A DNA stretch of 64,000 nucleotides from Candidatus Tectimicrobiota bacterium (GTDB taxonomy: Bacteria; JACPUC01): the NCBI GenBank assembly GCA_016192455.1, contig JACPUC010000028.1, positions 1 through 64,000 of the forward strand, read 5' to 3'. The notes under the pieces were generated by a model. The model worked only from the letters and a program-made list of their open reading frames with translations. It was not told the DNA's origin and did no database searches. Below, one piece after another: positions 54,935 to 63,678 of the stretch. Each line of letters begins with the position of its first letter. The stretch's first letter is position 1. Made by a program: the position numbers and the translations under genes.

Positions 54935-55248
54935 GCGCTGGCGAGCCCCCCGGCATGCGGCGTCCTGTCGGCAACCATGTTGCCTGGAGGGCGATCCGCA
55001 GGTCAGCCGCGGTTCGCAACCCCGGGGTGGAGGAAGACCACTGGCGTTCTCCTCCACCAGCAGGAGTGGCCTTCGAAACCACTCGCGGGTGATGACGCAA
55101 GAGAGCGGGCCGTGCGTGCTGCAAGAGGTGGTCGCCGCGCACCTGATCGCCACTCGGAGCACACATGGCGACCCGAGCGGAACGTCGGCCTATGAAACGG
55201 GGTGAAAAGGCAAACCCACGGCACCTCAAGAGACAAGGTGAAAAAATC
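54935..55248. other. intergenic spacer, nothing recognised
   Basis: About 310 bases lie between the binding protein and the hydrolase. I see no gene, hairpin or convincing promoter. Confidence 0.4.
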
Positions 55249-55908
55249 ATGAGTATCGCGCTCGATCCAGCCAAGACCGGTCTGTTGCTGGTGGATTATC
55301 AAAACGGCTTCCTGAGTCCGGAGGGAAGACTAGCTCAAGAAGGCGAAAACGTCGAACTCATGCGCGCGATCATCGAACCAACCAAACGGCTTCTCGAGGA
55401 CTGCCGGCAGGCGGGGATCGTCGATTTCTGGTCCATCCAGGAACATTACGCTGAAGACAAGGCGCGCGAGAAGCATAAGGTAACCCCGCACCTGAAGAAA
55501 CGCAAGGCTCCTCCTTGCCTGCACGGCACCTGGGAGACGAAGATCATCGATGAACTGCAAGGTTATCTCAGCGATTCGAGCCAGGTCTTTGTAAAGAACA
55601 AGTGGAGCTGTTTCTTTAACACCAACCTGGAATTTCTCCTTCGCCGCTTAGATATTGACACCCTGCTGGTTTGCGGCGTTTCCACCTGCATCTGTGTTGA
55701 GACGACGGTGCGCGACGCCTACATGCGCGACTACGACGTCATCCTGGTGGAAGAGTGCACCAGCCACTACGATCCTGAAGCCCACCGCGCCACCCTGAAG
55801 TTCATCAACCGCTTCGCCGGCATGACGGCGACCGTGGAGGATGTTCGCCGGATGCTGGCGCGCCACCCCCAGGAGGTGCTGGCCCCTGCCTCGTCGGCAC
55901 GGTGCTGA
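55249..55908 (+). CDS. isochorismatase-family cysteine hydrolase
   Basis: The 219-residue protein starts at ATG 55249 behind AAGGTGA. The family triad is D16 (LLLVDYQNG), K116 (VFVKNKWSCFF) and C149 (STCICVETT). It probably hydrolyses a small amide or related bond, as in nicotinamidase- or carbamoylsarcosine amidase-like enzymes. It follows the orphan binding protein and may act on the same imported compound. An unusually high number of cysteines lies around the active site (C142, C147, C149). Confidence 0.88.
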   Translation: MSIALDPAKTGLLLVDYQNGFLSPEGRLAQEGENVELMRAIIEPTKRLLEDCRQAGIVDFWSIQEHYAEDKAREKHKVTPHLKKRKAPPCLHGTWETKIIDELQGYLSDSSQVFVKNKWSCFFNTNLEFLLRRLDIDTLLVCGVSTCICVETTVRDAYMRDYDVILVEECTSHYDPEAHRATLKFINRFAGMTATVEDVRRMLARHPQEVLAPASSARC

Positions 55909-56080
55909 GGAACGGTGGTGGCGCTTCTCGCGTCGGCGTCGGCGGGGGATATGGAGAAGGAGCACGCCGCGAACGAGAGCGGCGCCACCGCATTTCACGG
56001 CTTCCCCGTCGAGAAGCTCCCCAGCAACAAGCGAAGGTTTCATTCTTACCCCTGGCCGTAGGGTGAGGAGAGCGCTCGGC

Positions 56081-57094
56081 ATGCTCTCGTGGAGGCGTCT
56101 GCGGCGATTGTTGCTGCCCAGCTCTCCGCCGCGTCGCCGGTGGGTGGCGACGCTCCTCCTCGCCTTCATCGCCACCGTCGGCTGGTCTACCGCCGCGAGC
56201 GCGGCGCAGGCTGCCGCACCCACCCCGCCAGCTCCTGCAGCTCAGGAACCGATGGTGGTCATCCCGGCCGGCCCCTTCATCATGGGGAGCACACGGTCCG
56301 AGCGCGACTACGGCTATCGCCTCGATGAGACACTCCACAACAGCGCGACGGCCCGCACCTATGGCTGGTTCGAAACAGAAACACGTCAAACTGTAGAGCT
56401 GCCAACCTACTCTATCGACCGCCTGCTCGTCACCAACGAGCAGTACCAGCGCTTCGTCACAGGTGCGGCTCACCCCGCCCCCTTTGTCGATGAAGCAACC
56501 TGGAAGAGCTACGGCCTCATCCACCCGTACAAGACCGCGCAGCGGTTCCTCTGGCAGGAGACCTCCTTCCCCGTTGATCGCGGCAAGCACCCCGTGGTCC
56601 TCGTCAGCCATGCCGATGCCGCGGCCTTCTGCGCCTGGCGCGGCAAGCGGGAGGCCCGGCCCTTGCGCCTGCCAACCGAGGCGGAGTGGGAGAAGGCGGC
56701 GCGCGGCACGGACGGCCGCGCCTTCCCGTGGGGAAACGAGTTTGACCCAACGCGGCTGAACAGCTTCGACCGGGGACCTTACGACACATTGCCGGTAGGA
56801 AGCTACCCGCGCGGGGTAAGCCCATACGGGGTGCACGATATGGCGGGGATGGTCTTCGAGTGGACGGCGACCGCCGGCGCGAGGCCGGGGACATTCATGG
56901 TGAAGGGAGGATCGTGGGATGACCTGCCCGGCGTCACGCGGAGCGCCGCCCGCCACGATCGCCCGGCGGCCCTCAAGCACGTCCTGATCGGCTTCCGCTG
57001 CGCCGCCGAGGGCGCGGTGCGCGGCGCCCTGCCCAGCACCGCGACCGGCACGCCTGCCGGCGGCCCGCAGCCTCCGCCCTTGCCGCTACGTTAG
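56081..57094 (+). CDS. SUMF1-fold (formylglycine-generating enzyme-like) exported protein
   Basis: The 337-residue protein has a signal peptide (WVATLLLAFIATVGWSTAAS), then a SUMF1 domain: MVVIPAGPFIMGS, DRLLVTNEQYQRFV, PTEAEWEKAARG, YGVHDMAGMVFEWT and VKGGSWDD, ending IGFRCAAE. In true formylglycine-generating enzymes two copper-binding cysteines lie just after GGS(Y/W). Here those positions are D/L and V/T, so the catalytic pair is absent and the protein is not expected to make formylglycine. ATG 56081 follows GAGGAG. Its last four bases overlap the convergent VOC gene. Confidence 0.88.
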   Translation: MLSWRRLRRLLLPSSPPRRRWVATLLLAFIATVGWSTAASAAQAAAPTPPAPAAQEPMVVIPAGPFIMGSTRSERDYGYRLDETLHNSATARTYGWFETETRQTVELPTYSIDRLLVTNEQYQRFVTGAAHPAPFVDEATWKSYGLIHPYKTAQRFLWQETSFPVDRGKHPVVLVSHADAAAFCAWRGKREARPLRLPTEAEWEKAARGTDGRAFPWGNEFDPTRLNSFDRGPYDTLPVGSYPRGVSPYGVHDMAGMVFEWTATAGARPGTFMVKGGSWDDLPGVTRSAARHDRPAALKHVLIGFRCAAEGAVRGALPSTATGTPAGGPQPPPLPLR

Positions 57095-57591
57095 TCCGGG
57101 AACTCCTCGGGGATGTTATGGCGATGCAGCCCGCGTTTATCGGCTTCGTCTCTCCAGGCCTGGGCATCCCAGCCGTCTGGAACCTCTTTCGGCGATGAGA
57201 TTTCGAGGACGTTCCCGTCGGGGTCCTCGAAGTAGGTGATCGTGGTCAGGTCCTCGATGTGCAGGTGAGGCCCCTTGAGCACCTTCACCCCCTTCTCGCG
57301 CAGCCATTCCGTCGCCTTCTCCACCGCCTCGGCGCTCTCCAGCTCAAACGCCACATGATTCAGGCCCGGCCGCTGGCGGTGGTTGTCCGCTTTCTCCCCC
57401 GGCACCTGGTAGAGCGCAATGTTGTGGAAGAAGAGCTCCGCCTTGCCATGCTGACCCCAGTTCATCCAGACGACGCGGCCGGGCACCCGCCCCGCCGGCT
57501 TCAGACCGAGGATGTCGCGGTAGAACTTCTCGGAGCGCTCCAGGTCCGTCACATTGATGTTGACGTGAGCCAGCCCGAGAGGCTTGATCAT
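57091..57591 (-). CDS. VOC-family dioxygenase/glyoxalase-like protein
   Basis: ATG 57591 has a strong GGAGGTGA. The 166-residue single-module protein reads LGLAHVNINVTDLERSEKFY, with metal-ligand candidates H9, a later H in GLNHVAFEL and E in NVLEISSP, the usual 2-His-1-Glu set of the vicinal oxygen chelate fold. It could be a ring-cleavage dioxygenase or an isomerase/lyase; length suits the small single-domain type. It is followed upstream by the alpha/beta hydrolase gene on the same strand. Confidence 0.87.
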   Translation of the reverse strand: MIKPLGLAHVNINVTDLERSEKFYRDILGLKPAGRVPGRVVWMNWGQHGKAELFFHNIALYQVPGEKADNHRQRPGLNHVAFELESAEAVEKATEWLREKGVKVLKGPHLHIEDLTTITYFEDPDGNVLEISSPKEVPDGWDAQAWRDEADKRGLHRHNIPEEFPD

Positions 57592-57788
57592 CGGTTCACC
57601 TCCACTCGCCGGCGCCTGCATCCCTGGTCCCCAGCCGCAACGACGGGCTCTCCCGCCCCACCTCGCGCGCCGAAAAAGACCGGTCCAGGCGACCTGCCGG
57701 CATTGTCTTCAGTAGATGATGGTCGTGGAAACGATAGGCAATGGCGTCCCCGGCGTCAAGCCGCGGCGCGGGCCGCGCAGATGCGCCT

Positions 57789-58601
57789 TCAGGCCATGGG
57801 ATGGCGGCGCATGAAATCGAGGGTCACGCGGTTGAACTCGTCCGCCTGCTCCATGAGCGCCAGATGCCCGCCTTGCGGGAAGAGGTGGAACTCGGACCCC
57901 GGAATCAGCTCATGGACCCGCCGCGAATAGCTCGGCAGGGTGATCTGGTCCTCGGAGCCGACGGTCACCAACGTCGGGCAGGCAATCCGCCGCAGGCGAT
58001 CGGCGGTGTCATGCAGGAGGTCCGCCTCGTACTGCCGGATGACCGGCGTGAGCGGCTGCGTCTCGAGCCGCTGGCGCGACCTCGCGATGGCCAGCTCCAC
58101 CAGCTCCGGGTGGGCGTTCTGGAAGCTGGCGGAGAAGAGCCAGGTGGCGCTGTTGAGGGCCATGAGGTCGCGATCTCCGATCTCCAGGAGGCGCCTTCGC
58201 ACCTGCATCTGAAAGCGCAGGTGCGGCAGGCGCGGACCGTCGGCATAGGTGCTGTGCAGGGCCAGGGTGTGCACCATCGCCGGCTCGTTCAGCGCCAGCT
58301 CCTGGCCGATGAGCGAGCCGAGGGAGAGGCCGCCGATGTGGGCGCGCTCGATGCCGACGGCGCGCATGAGGGCCGCCGTGTCCTCCGCCATGAGCCGCAC
58401 GGTGTACGGCGTCTCCGGCGCGTCTGACAAGCCGATGCCGCGGTGATCGAAGATGAGGCAGCGGTGCTCTTTCGTGTAGTCGCGAAGCTGCAATGCCCAG
58501 AGCGTGTGGTCGCAGCCTGTTCCCATGATGAGGACGAGGGGCTCGCCTTCGCCGTGCAGCTCGTAGTACATGCGGATGCCATTCGCCTCGGCGTGCGGCA
58601 T
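57789..58601 (-). CDS. alpha/beta hydrolase
   Basis: ATG 58601 follows GGGAGG. The 270-residue protein has HGEGEPLVLIMGTGCDHTLW, the nucleophile elbow GLSLGS with S93, then VTVGSEDQITLP (acid) and PQGGHLALMEQAD (histidine). This is the full Ser-Asp-His set. The size matches 3-oxoadipate enol-lactonase-like and esterase members. With the VOC gene 200 bases downstream it could form a small degradation unit, but the substrate is unknown. Confidence 0.88.
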   Translation of the reverse strand: MPHAEANGIRMYYELHGEGEPLVLIMGTGCDHTLWALQLRDYTKEHRCLIFDHRGIGLSDAPETPYTVRLMAEDTAALMRAVGIERAHIGGLSLGSLIGQELALNEPAMVHTLALHSTYADGPRLPHLRFQMQVRRRLLEIGDRDLMALNSATWLFSASFQNAHPELVELAIARSRQRLETQPLTPVIRQYEADLLHDTADRLRRIACPTLVTVGSEDQITLPSYSRRVHELIPGSEFHLFPQGGHLALMEQADEFNRVTLDFMRRHPMA

Positions 58602-58909
58602 ACGTTCCTCCCGGCCCGTTCGCGGCCCAGCCGCCTCCACCACCGTCGCCACGCCGGCGGCGAAGCCCGGCGCCCACCTCCGTGACAGCTCTGCGTCTTA
58701 TACCGTCCCGCGCCGGGCTCGGTCAAGGAAGGCCATCCGGCCGAGGTCGGTCCGGCCCGGCGCCGTAGCCGCGTTCCCCGAACAATCCCGCGTGCCGCCT
58801 CGCCATCGCGGCTGCCTTGACATGCAGAGCACGGCCATGAATACTTGCCCGCAGTGGTGCCGCCTCGCCCCCCCTGGCGGGTTGTCAAGTTTGCAGAAGG
58901 AGAGCCCCC
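58602..58909. other. divergent intergenic region
   Basis: About 310 bases lie between the divergent hydrolase and molybdenum-hydroxylase genes. It must hold promoters, but no pair of hexamers stands out. Confidence 0.4.
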
Positions 58910-61216
58910 ATGGCGTCGTACTCGGTGGTTGGCCAGCGCCAGCCCTGGAAGAACGCCCAGAGCCGCGCGCTGGGGATCGAACGCTATGCGGCGGACCTCA
59001 AGCTGGCGGGAATGCTGCATGCCAAGCTGCTGCGCAGCCCCGTGCCGCACGCCGCCATCCGCGCCATCGACACCAGCCGGGCAAAGCGCCTGCCGGGGGT
59101 GCGGGCGGTGCTCTGCGCCGGGGATATTCCGCGCGTCCTCTTCGGGCACTACGGCAACATCATCCAGGATCAGCCGCTCCTGGCCTACGACCGCGTCCGC
59201 TTCATCGGCGAGCCGGTGGCTGCCGTGGCGGCCATCGATGCCGACATCGCCGAGGAGGCCTGCGACCTCATCGACGTTGAGTACGACGAGTTGCCCGCCC
59301 TCTTCGACCCCATCGCCGCCATGCAGCCCGGCGCCTTGCTCATCCATGAGCACGCGGAGCAGTACGCTATTTTCCGGCCGCTCATCCGGCAGGGGAATGT
59401 CTGTTCCACCACGATCATCACGCATGGTGACGTCGAGCAAGGCTTCGCCGCCGCCGAGCACCTCTTCGAGCAGACGTACGAGACGCAGATGGCGCATCAG
59501 ACCTATGTCGAGCCCCGCGCCCAGCTCGCGGCGGTCGAGCCCGATGGGCGCGTCACGGTCTGGACCTCCACGCAGGCCGCCTTCGTCGTGCGCGCCGAGC
59601 TGGCGCACGTGCTGCAGCTTCCCGTGTCACGCATCCGCGTCATCGCCACCAGCGTCGGCGGCAGCTTCGGCGCCAAGGGGAAGATGGACTGGGAGCCTTA
59701 CTGCGTCCTCTTGTCGCAGGCCGCCGGCGCGCCGGTGCGCTTCGTCATGACGCGCGAGGAAGAGCTGAGCACCGCCACACCCCGGCACCCCTGCACCATC
59801 ACGATCAAGTCGGGCGTGAAGCGCGACGGCACCATCATCGCGCGCGCGGTGAAGCTCGTCTACGATACCGGCGCCTATGCCAGCTTCGGTCCGGTGGTGG
59901 CCTCGGAGGGCGCCCAGCAGGCGCGCGGTCCCTACCGCATCCCGAACCTGCACCTGGAGTCCCACGCTGTCTACACGAACAAGGTGAGCGCCGCCTGCAT
60001 GCGCTGCCACGGCACGCCGCAGCCGACCTTCGCCTTCGAGTCGCATATGGACAGCATTGCGGCCGAGCTCGGCATCGATCCTTTGGAGTTCCGCCTTCGC
60101 CACGCCGTGCAGGATGGCGACCTCCACACCACCGGCTTGCGGTACAAGGACATCGGCCTCATCGACACCCTGCACCAGCTTGAGGCGCACCACGACCCCG
60201 GCCGCCTGAGCCTGCCTCCAGGCCGCGGACGCGGCGTGGCGAGCGGCCAGTGGATGAGCGGCGGGCGGGCCTCCAGCGCCTTCGTGAAGCTCATCGAGGA
60301 CGGCACCGTGCAGGTGCAGACCGGCGCGGTGGACGTGACCGGAGCAAATATCGTCATCGCCCAGGTGGCGGCGGAGGAGCTCGGCCTGCCCGTCGAGTCC
60401 GTCAACACCACCGCGGTGGACACCGAATTAAGCCCCTTCGACGCCGGCAGCTCCGGCAGCCGCATCGCCTACTGCATGGGGCATGCGGTCCGCGAAGCCG
60501 CGCAGGACGCGCGCCGGCAGGTCCTCGCCGTCGCCGCCAAACGGTTCGGCGTGGCGCCGCAGGAGCTGGTGCTACGTGACGGCGCCGTGCGGGTGGCGGC
60601 TGATCCGACGCGGCGGCTGCCGCTCGACGAGCTGGCGCGCTACAGCATGGTGGTCGGAGGCGGGCCCATCATCGGGCGCGGCTCCTTCGTCGGCCCGCCG
60701 TCGGAGTTCGATGCCAACCTGGTGCAGGGCCTCTGCTACAGCTCCGCGCAGGACTTCGCTTACGTCAGCCAGCTCGCCGAGGTGACGGTGGATCGGGAGA
60801 CCGGGCAGGTGCGCGTGGAGAAGATCGTCTCCACCCACGACATCGGCTTCGCCATCAACCCCATGAGCGTCGAGGGGCAGATCGAGGGGGGAGTGGCGCA
60901 GGGACTCGGCTACGCGCTGATGGAGGAGGTGCGCCTGCAGGAGGGCAGAGTGGTCTATCCGAGCCTGCTCGAGTACCGCCCCCCGACGGCCATGGATGTG
61001 CCGAAGATCGTCCCCGTGCTCGTCGAATCGCATCCCAGCAAGGGACCGTACGGGGCCAAGGGCATCGGCGAGCCGCCCATCATCCCCACCAGCGCCGCCA
61101 TCGCCAACGCCATTCGCCACGCCACCGGCGTGCGGGTGACCGCGCTGCCGATGACCCCGGAGCGCGTCTGGCGGGCGTTGCAAGCGGCGTCGCCAGCCGC
61201 TTGGAGGGCAGGCTAG
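58910..61216 (+). CDS. molybdenum hydroxylase large subunit (third copy)
   Basis: The 768-residue molybdopterin subunit has the hammerhead domain at the N-terminus, GGSFGAK at 250-256 and GAKGIGEPP near the C-terminus with the catalytic glutamate. The loop that normally reads R-G-F-G is RCHG (365-368), an unusual cysteine at that position. As with the copy at 3928, no [2Fe-2S] or FAD partner is adjacent. The start follows AAGGAGAG. It is divergent from the alpha/beta hydrolase. Substrate is not predictable. Confidence 0.86.
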   Translation: MASYSVVGQRQPWKNAQSRALGIERYAADLKLAGMLHAKLLRSPVPHAAIRAIDTSRAKRLPGVRAVLCAGDIPRVLFGHYGNIIQDQPLLAYDRVRFIGEPVAAVAAIDADIAEEACDLIDVEYDELPALFDPIAAMQPGALLIHEHAEQYAIFRPLIRQGNVCSTTIITHGDVEQGFAAAEHLFEQTYETQMAHQTYVEPRAQLAAVEPDGRVTVWTSTQAAFVVRAELAHVLQLPVSRIRVIATSVGGSFGAKGKMDWEPYCVLLSQAAGAPVRFVMTREEELSTATPRHPCTITIKSGVKRDGTIIARAVKLVYDTGAYASFGPVVASEGAQQARGPYRIPNLHLESHAVYTNKVSAACMRCHGTPQPTFAFESHMDSIAAELGIDPLEFRLRHAVQDGDLHTTGLRYKDIGLIDTLHQLEAHHDPGRLSLPPGRGRGVASGQWMSGGRASSAFVKLIEDGTVQVQTGAVDVTGANIVIAQVAAEELGLPVESVNTTAVDTELSPFDAGSSGSRIAYCMGHAVREAAQDARRQVLAVAAKRFGVAPQELVLRDGAVRVAADPTRRLPLDELARYSMVVGGGPIIGRGSFVGPPSEFDANLVQGLCYSSAQDFAYVSQLAEVTVDRETGQVRVEKIVSTHDIGFAINPMSVEGQIEGGVAQGLGYALMEEVRLQEGRVVYPSLLEYRPPTAMDVPKIVPVLVESHPSKGPYGAKGIGEPPIIPTSAAIANAIRHATGVRVTALPMTPERVWRALQAASPAAWRAG

Positions 61217-61564
61217 GCGGGCATAGGAGGAAGCCGCAAGCTCACGCCGTTAGCCCTCGGCGAAAGAGCACCTCCGTGGCAGCCGGGAATGCCGAACCTC
61301 TCCACCGGCCTGCCGGGAGCCGGTGCCGCTTGGCGCGCTACGCGGCCGACGGCAACCTCGCCCGGCGGCTCTGAAGCCACTCGCTACAGCGTATCTCCGT
61401 AGGGGCGGTTCGCGAACCGCCCCTACCATCTCCGCGGCGCCCGGCAGGTCCGCCCGCGGGCCCGAAATACCGTGCCTCATGGAAGCGCGCCGATCGAAAC
61501 CCCTCACCAGCCCTCCTCAGCCGTACCAAGATATCCAGCCAAACCTCGATGACAGGACCGCACC
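61217..61564. other. intergenic region containing palindrome copy 4
   Basis: Apart from the perfect palindrome at 61399-61426, no gene or promoter is seen in this 350-base stretch. Confidence 0.5.
61399..61426. repeat. dispersed palindrome, copy 4 (perfect)
   Basis: GTAGGGGCGGTTCG followed by its exact reverse complement gives a 28-base perfect palindrome. Unlike copies A and B it lacks the outer repeat blocks, so the core can occur alone. Confidence 0.9.
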
Positions 61565-61756
61565 ATGACCTCCAAACCGCTCAACAGCCTCTTGGACATC
61601 GAGCCCCTGCTGCAGCGGCAGCTCCGCGATCCCGGCGGAGAGATCATCGAGATCCACTGGCAGAACGGCCCCCTGGTCGCCAGGCTGAAGGTCATGGAAA
61701 CCAGGCAGGGAGACCCCGGCCTCAAGTATGCCATGCTAATTGACGATCAGATGTAA
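61565..61756 (+). CDS. small protein of unknown function
   Basis: The 63-residue frame begins MTSKPLNSLLDIEPLLQRQL behind an AGGA site and ends ...MLIDDQM. It is acidic, without membrane segment or cysteines. Composition looks like a real protein, unlike the arginine-rich chance frames nearby, but I do not recognise it. Confidence 0.55.
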   Translation: MTSKPLNSLLDIEPLLQRQLRDPGGEIIEIHWQNGPLVARLKVMETRQGDPGLKYAMLIDDQM

Positions 61757-61887
61757 GAGGGTATCCTTCCGCCCCAAGCTCCTCTGCTGAAAAGCGCCTT
61801 CGGGGGATGTCCGCGGCGGTCTTCCCGGTCGCTGCCCGTGCGTCCCTTGGCGCGGCAGGAGTCCGTGGGTGTCGGGCACACGCGGGG

Positions 61888-63345
61888 CTACCCCCCCGTC
61901 GGCGGATGCAGCAGGGCGGGGCCGGGGCGCAACCGCACCAGGCATTCGACGTGGTAGGTCTGCGGGAAGAGATCGAGGGGCTGGACCTCGATGACCTCGT
62001 AGCCGAGGGCCGCGAGGGCCTTCAGATCACGCGCCAGGGTCGGCGGGCTGCAGGAGACGTAGAGCAGCTCGCGGGCGGGAAAGCGGGGCAGCAGCTCAAT
62101 GACCTTCGGGTGGCAGCCGCTGCGCGGCGGATCGAGCACGACGAGCGACGCTTTCAGCCCCTCGGCCCAGAGCTTGCGCAGCATCTTCTCCGCCAGGCCG
62201 CTGCGGAAGCTACAGTTCAGCAGGCCGTTGCGGCGGGCGTTCATCTGCCCGTCGAGAATGGCGGAGTAGGCGCTTTCGACCCCCAGCACCGCGGCGCAGC
62301 GTTGCGCCAGCGGCAGCGACAGGCCGCCGCAGCCGGCGTAGAGGTCGAGAATCAGATCGTCCGGGCGCGGGTTCAGCCACTGCACCACCAGGTCCATGAG
62401 CAGGCCGGCCTGGCGGGTATTGGTCTGGAAGAAGGTCTCGGGCAGGAGCTCGTAGCTCAGCCCGCGAACACTCTCGCGCATGGTCTGCGGGCCGTGGATG
62501 TGGTGCGAGTCGCGGCCGAAGTGCTCGTCCCACGGGCGGCGCATGACGTTGAACCAAATCGAGGCGCCCTCCGGCAGCGCCGCGATGAGCGGCTGCCAGC
62601 GCTGCCGCTGCTCCGCCGCGGCGAGTTCCGGCACGGCCACCCCGAGCATCGCCATGGGGTGCCCCGTGCCGACGCCGAGGCGCAGCATAAGGTGGCCGAA
62701 CGACTCGTGCGGCGGCGTGTCCGGGCCGTCGCCGAGCATCCGCGTCAGCGCCGCGTTGAGGGCGGGGATCAGGGCGTTCGCGCGCGCATCAAGAATGGCG
62801 CAGGCGTCGATGGCGATTTGCTGGCGGTTCGTCTGGTAGGGAGCCTTGCCGCGCCCGCCGCGAGCGACAGCGCCGCCGCCGGCGCTTCGCCCCACCAGGG
62901 AGAGCGACACCGCGCCGGCCCGCCGCATGAGGTGGAAGACCATCTTATTGCGGTACCCAAGCGTTTCTTGGGCGCCGATGATCGGGCGCAGGGGAAGGTT
63001 CTCCAGCCCGCCGATCTTCTCCAGGGCCTCGGCAACCTCGGCCTGCTTGTTGGCAAGCTGGGCCGCGTAGGAGAGGTGCTGGAGCTGGCAGCCGCCGCAG
63101 CGGGCGTAGTACGGGCAGGGAGGCTCGACGCGATCAGGCGCCGCCTCCAGGACCTCCTCCAGCTCGGCGGTGGCGTACTGCCGCTTGCGCCTCAGCACGC
63201 GCGCCCTGACGCGCTCGCCCGGAACAGAGCGGGGAACGAAGACGACGAAGCCGTCGTGGCGCCCTACCCCCTCGCCTCCGTAAGAGAGGCGCTCGATCCG
63301 TAGGTCGAGGAGCTGATCTTGCTGCACCGCGGGCATCCTGGTCAT
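61888..63345 (-). CDS. class I SAM-dependent RNA methyltransferase of the TrmA/RlmD family
   Basis: The 485-residue protein methylates uridine C5 in rRNA or tRNA. It has an N-terminal TRAM domain (LRIERLSYGGEGVGRHDGFV), the iron-sulfur motif CPYYARCGGCQLQHL, the SAM-binding DLYAGCGGLSLPLA, and the catalytic region LDPPRSG and YVSCSPPTLARDL with the nucleophilic cysteine. RlmD-type activity (U1939 of 23S rRNA) is most likely from length and domain order. Some members are RlmCD, so I leave the symbol open. The start is ATG 63345. Confidence 0.92.
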   Translation of the reverse strand: MTRMPAVQQDQLLDLRIERLSYGGEGVGRHDGFVVFVPRSVPGERVRARVLRRKRQYATAELEEVLEAAPDRVEPPCPYYARCGGCQLQHLSYAAQLANKQAEVAEALEKIGGLENLPLRPIIGAQETLGYRNKMVFHLMRRAGAVSLSLVGRSAGGGAVARGGRGKAPYQTNRQQIAIDACAILDARANALIPALNAALTRMLGDGPDTPPHESFGHLMLRLGVGTGHPMAMLGVAVPELAAAEQRQRWQPLIAALPEGASIWFNVMRRPWDEHFGRDSHHIHGPQTMRESVRGLSYELLPETFFQTNTRQAGLLMDLVVQWLNPRPDDLILDLYAGCGGLSLPLAQRCAAVLGVESAYSAILDGQMNARRNGLLNCSFRSGLAEKMLRKLWAEGLKASLVVLDPPRSGCHPKVIELLPRFPARELLYVSCSPPTLARDLKALAALGYEVIEVQPLDLFPQTYHVECLVRLRPGPALLHPPTGG

Positions 63346-63678
63346 CGCGGCCTCTTCGAGCTTCTCTCCAGATCTTCCGCGGCGGGGAGGCGATTTCCTG
63401 CACGCCTACTGTGTCGTAAGAGGAGCAGCTCGCCTCGCAAGGGGACGGCCGACGCCCCCCTCGCGGCAGCGATGCCGGCTCGGATCAAGGGGAACGGCAG
63501 GAGGAGCCGCGACGCCCACCCCGCACGCAGCGGGGCGACCGCAACGGCGCGACGCGAGGCGATGGAGCGTCTTCCCGGCGCGCTCCCCCGCCCTTTTCTA
63601 AGCATTGCAGCGGACGAGGCGCACGGCGACAGCGGGCTGAGGCAAAAGAGGTGAAGAACGGACGACGGCGGATCGTTC
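63346..63678. other. intergenic spacer, nothing recognised
   Basis: About 330 bases of GC-rich sequence separate the methyltransferase and CBS-domain genes. I see no gene or hairpin. Confidence 0.4.
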
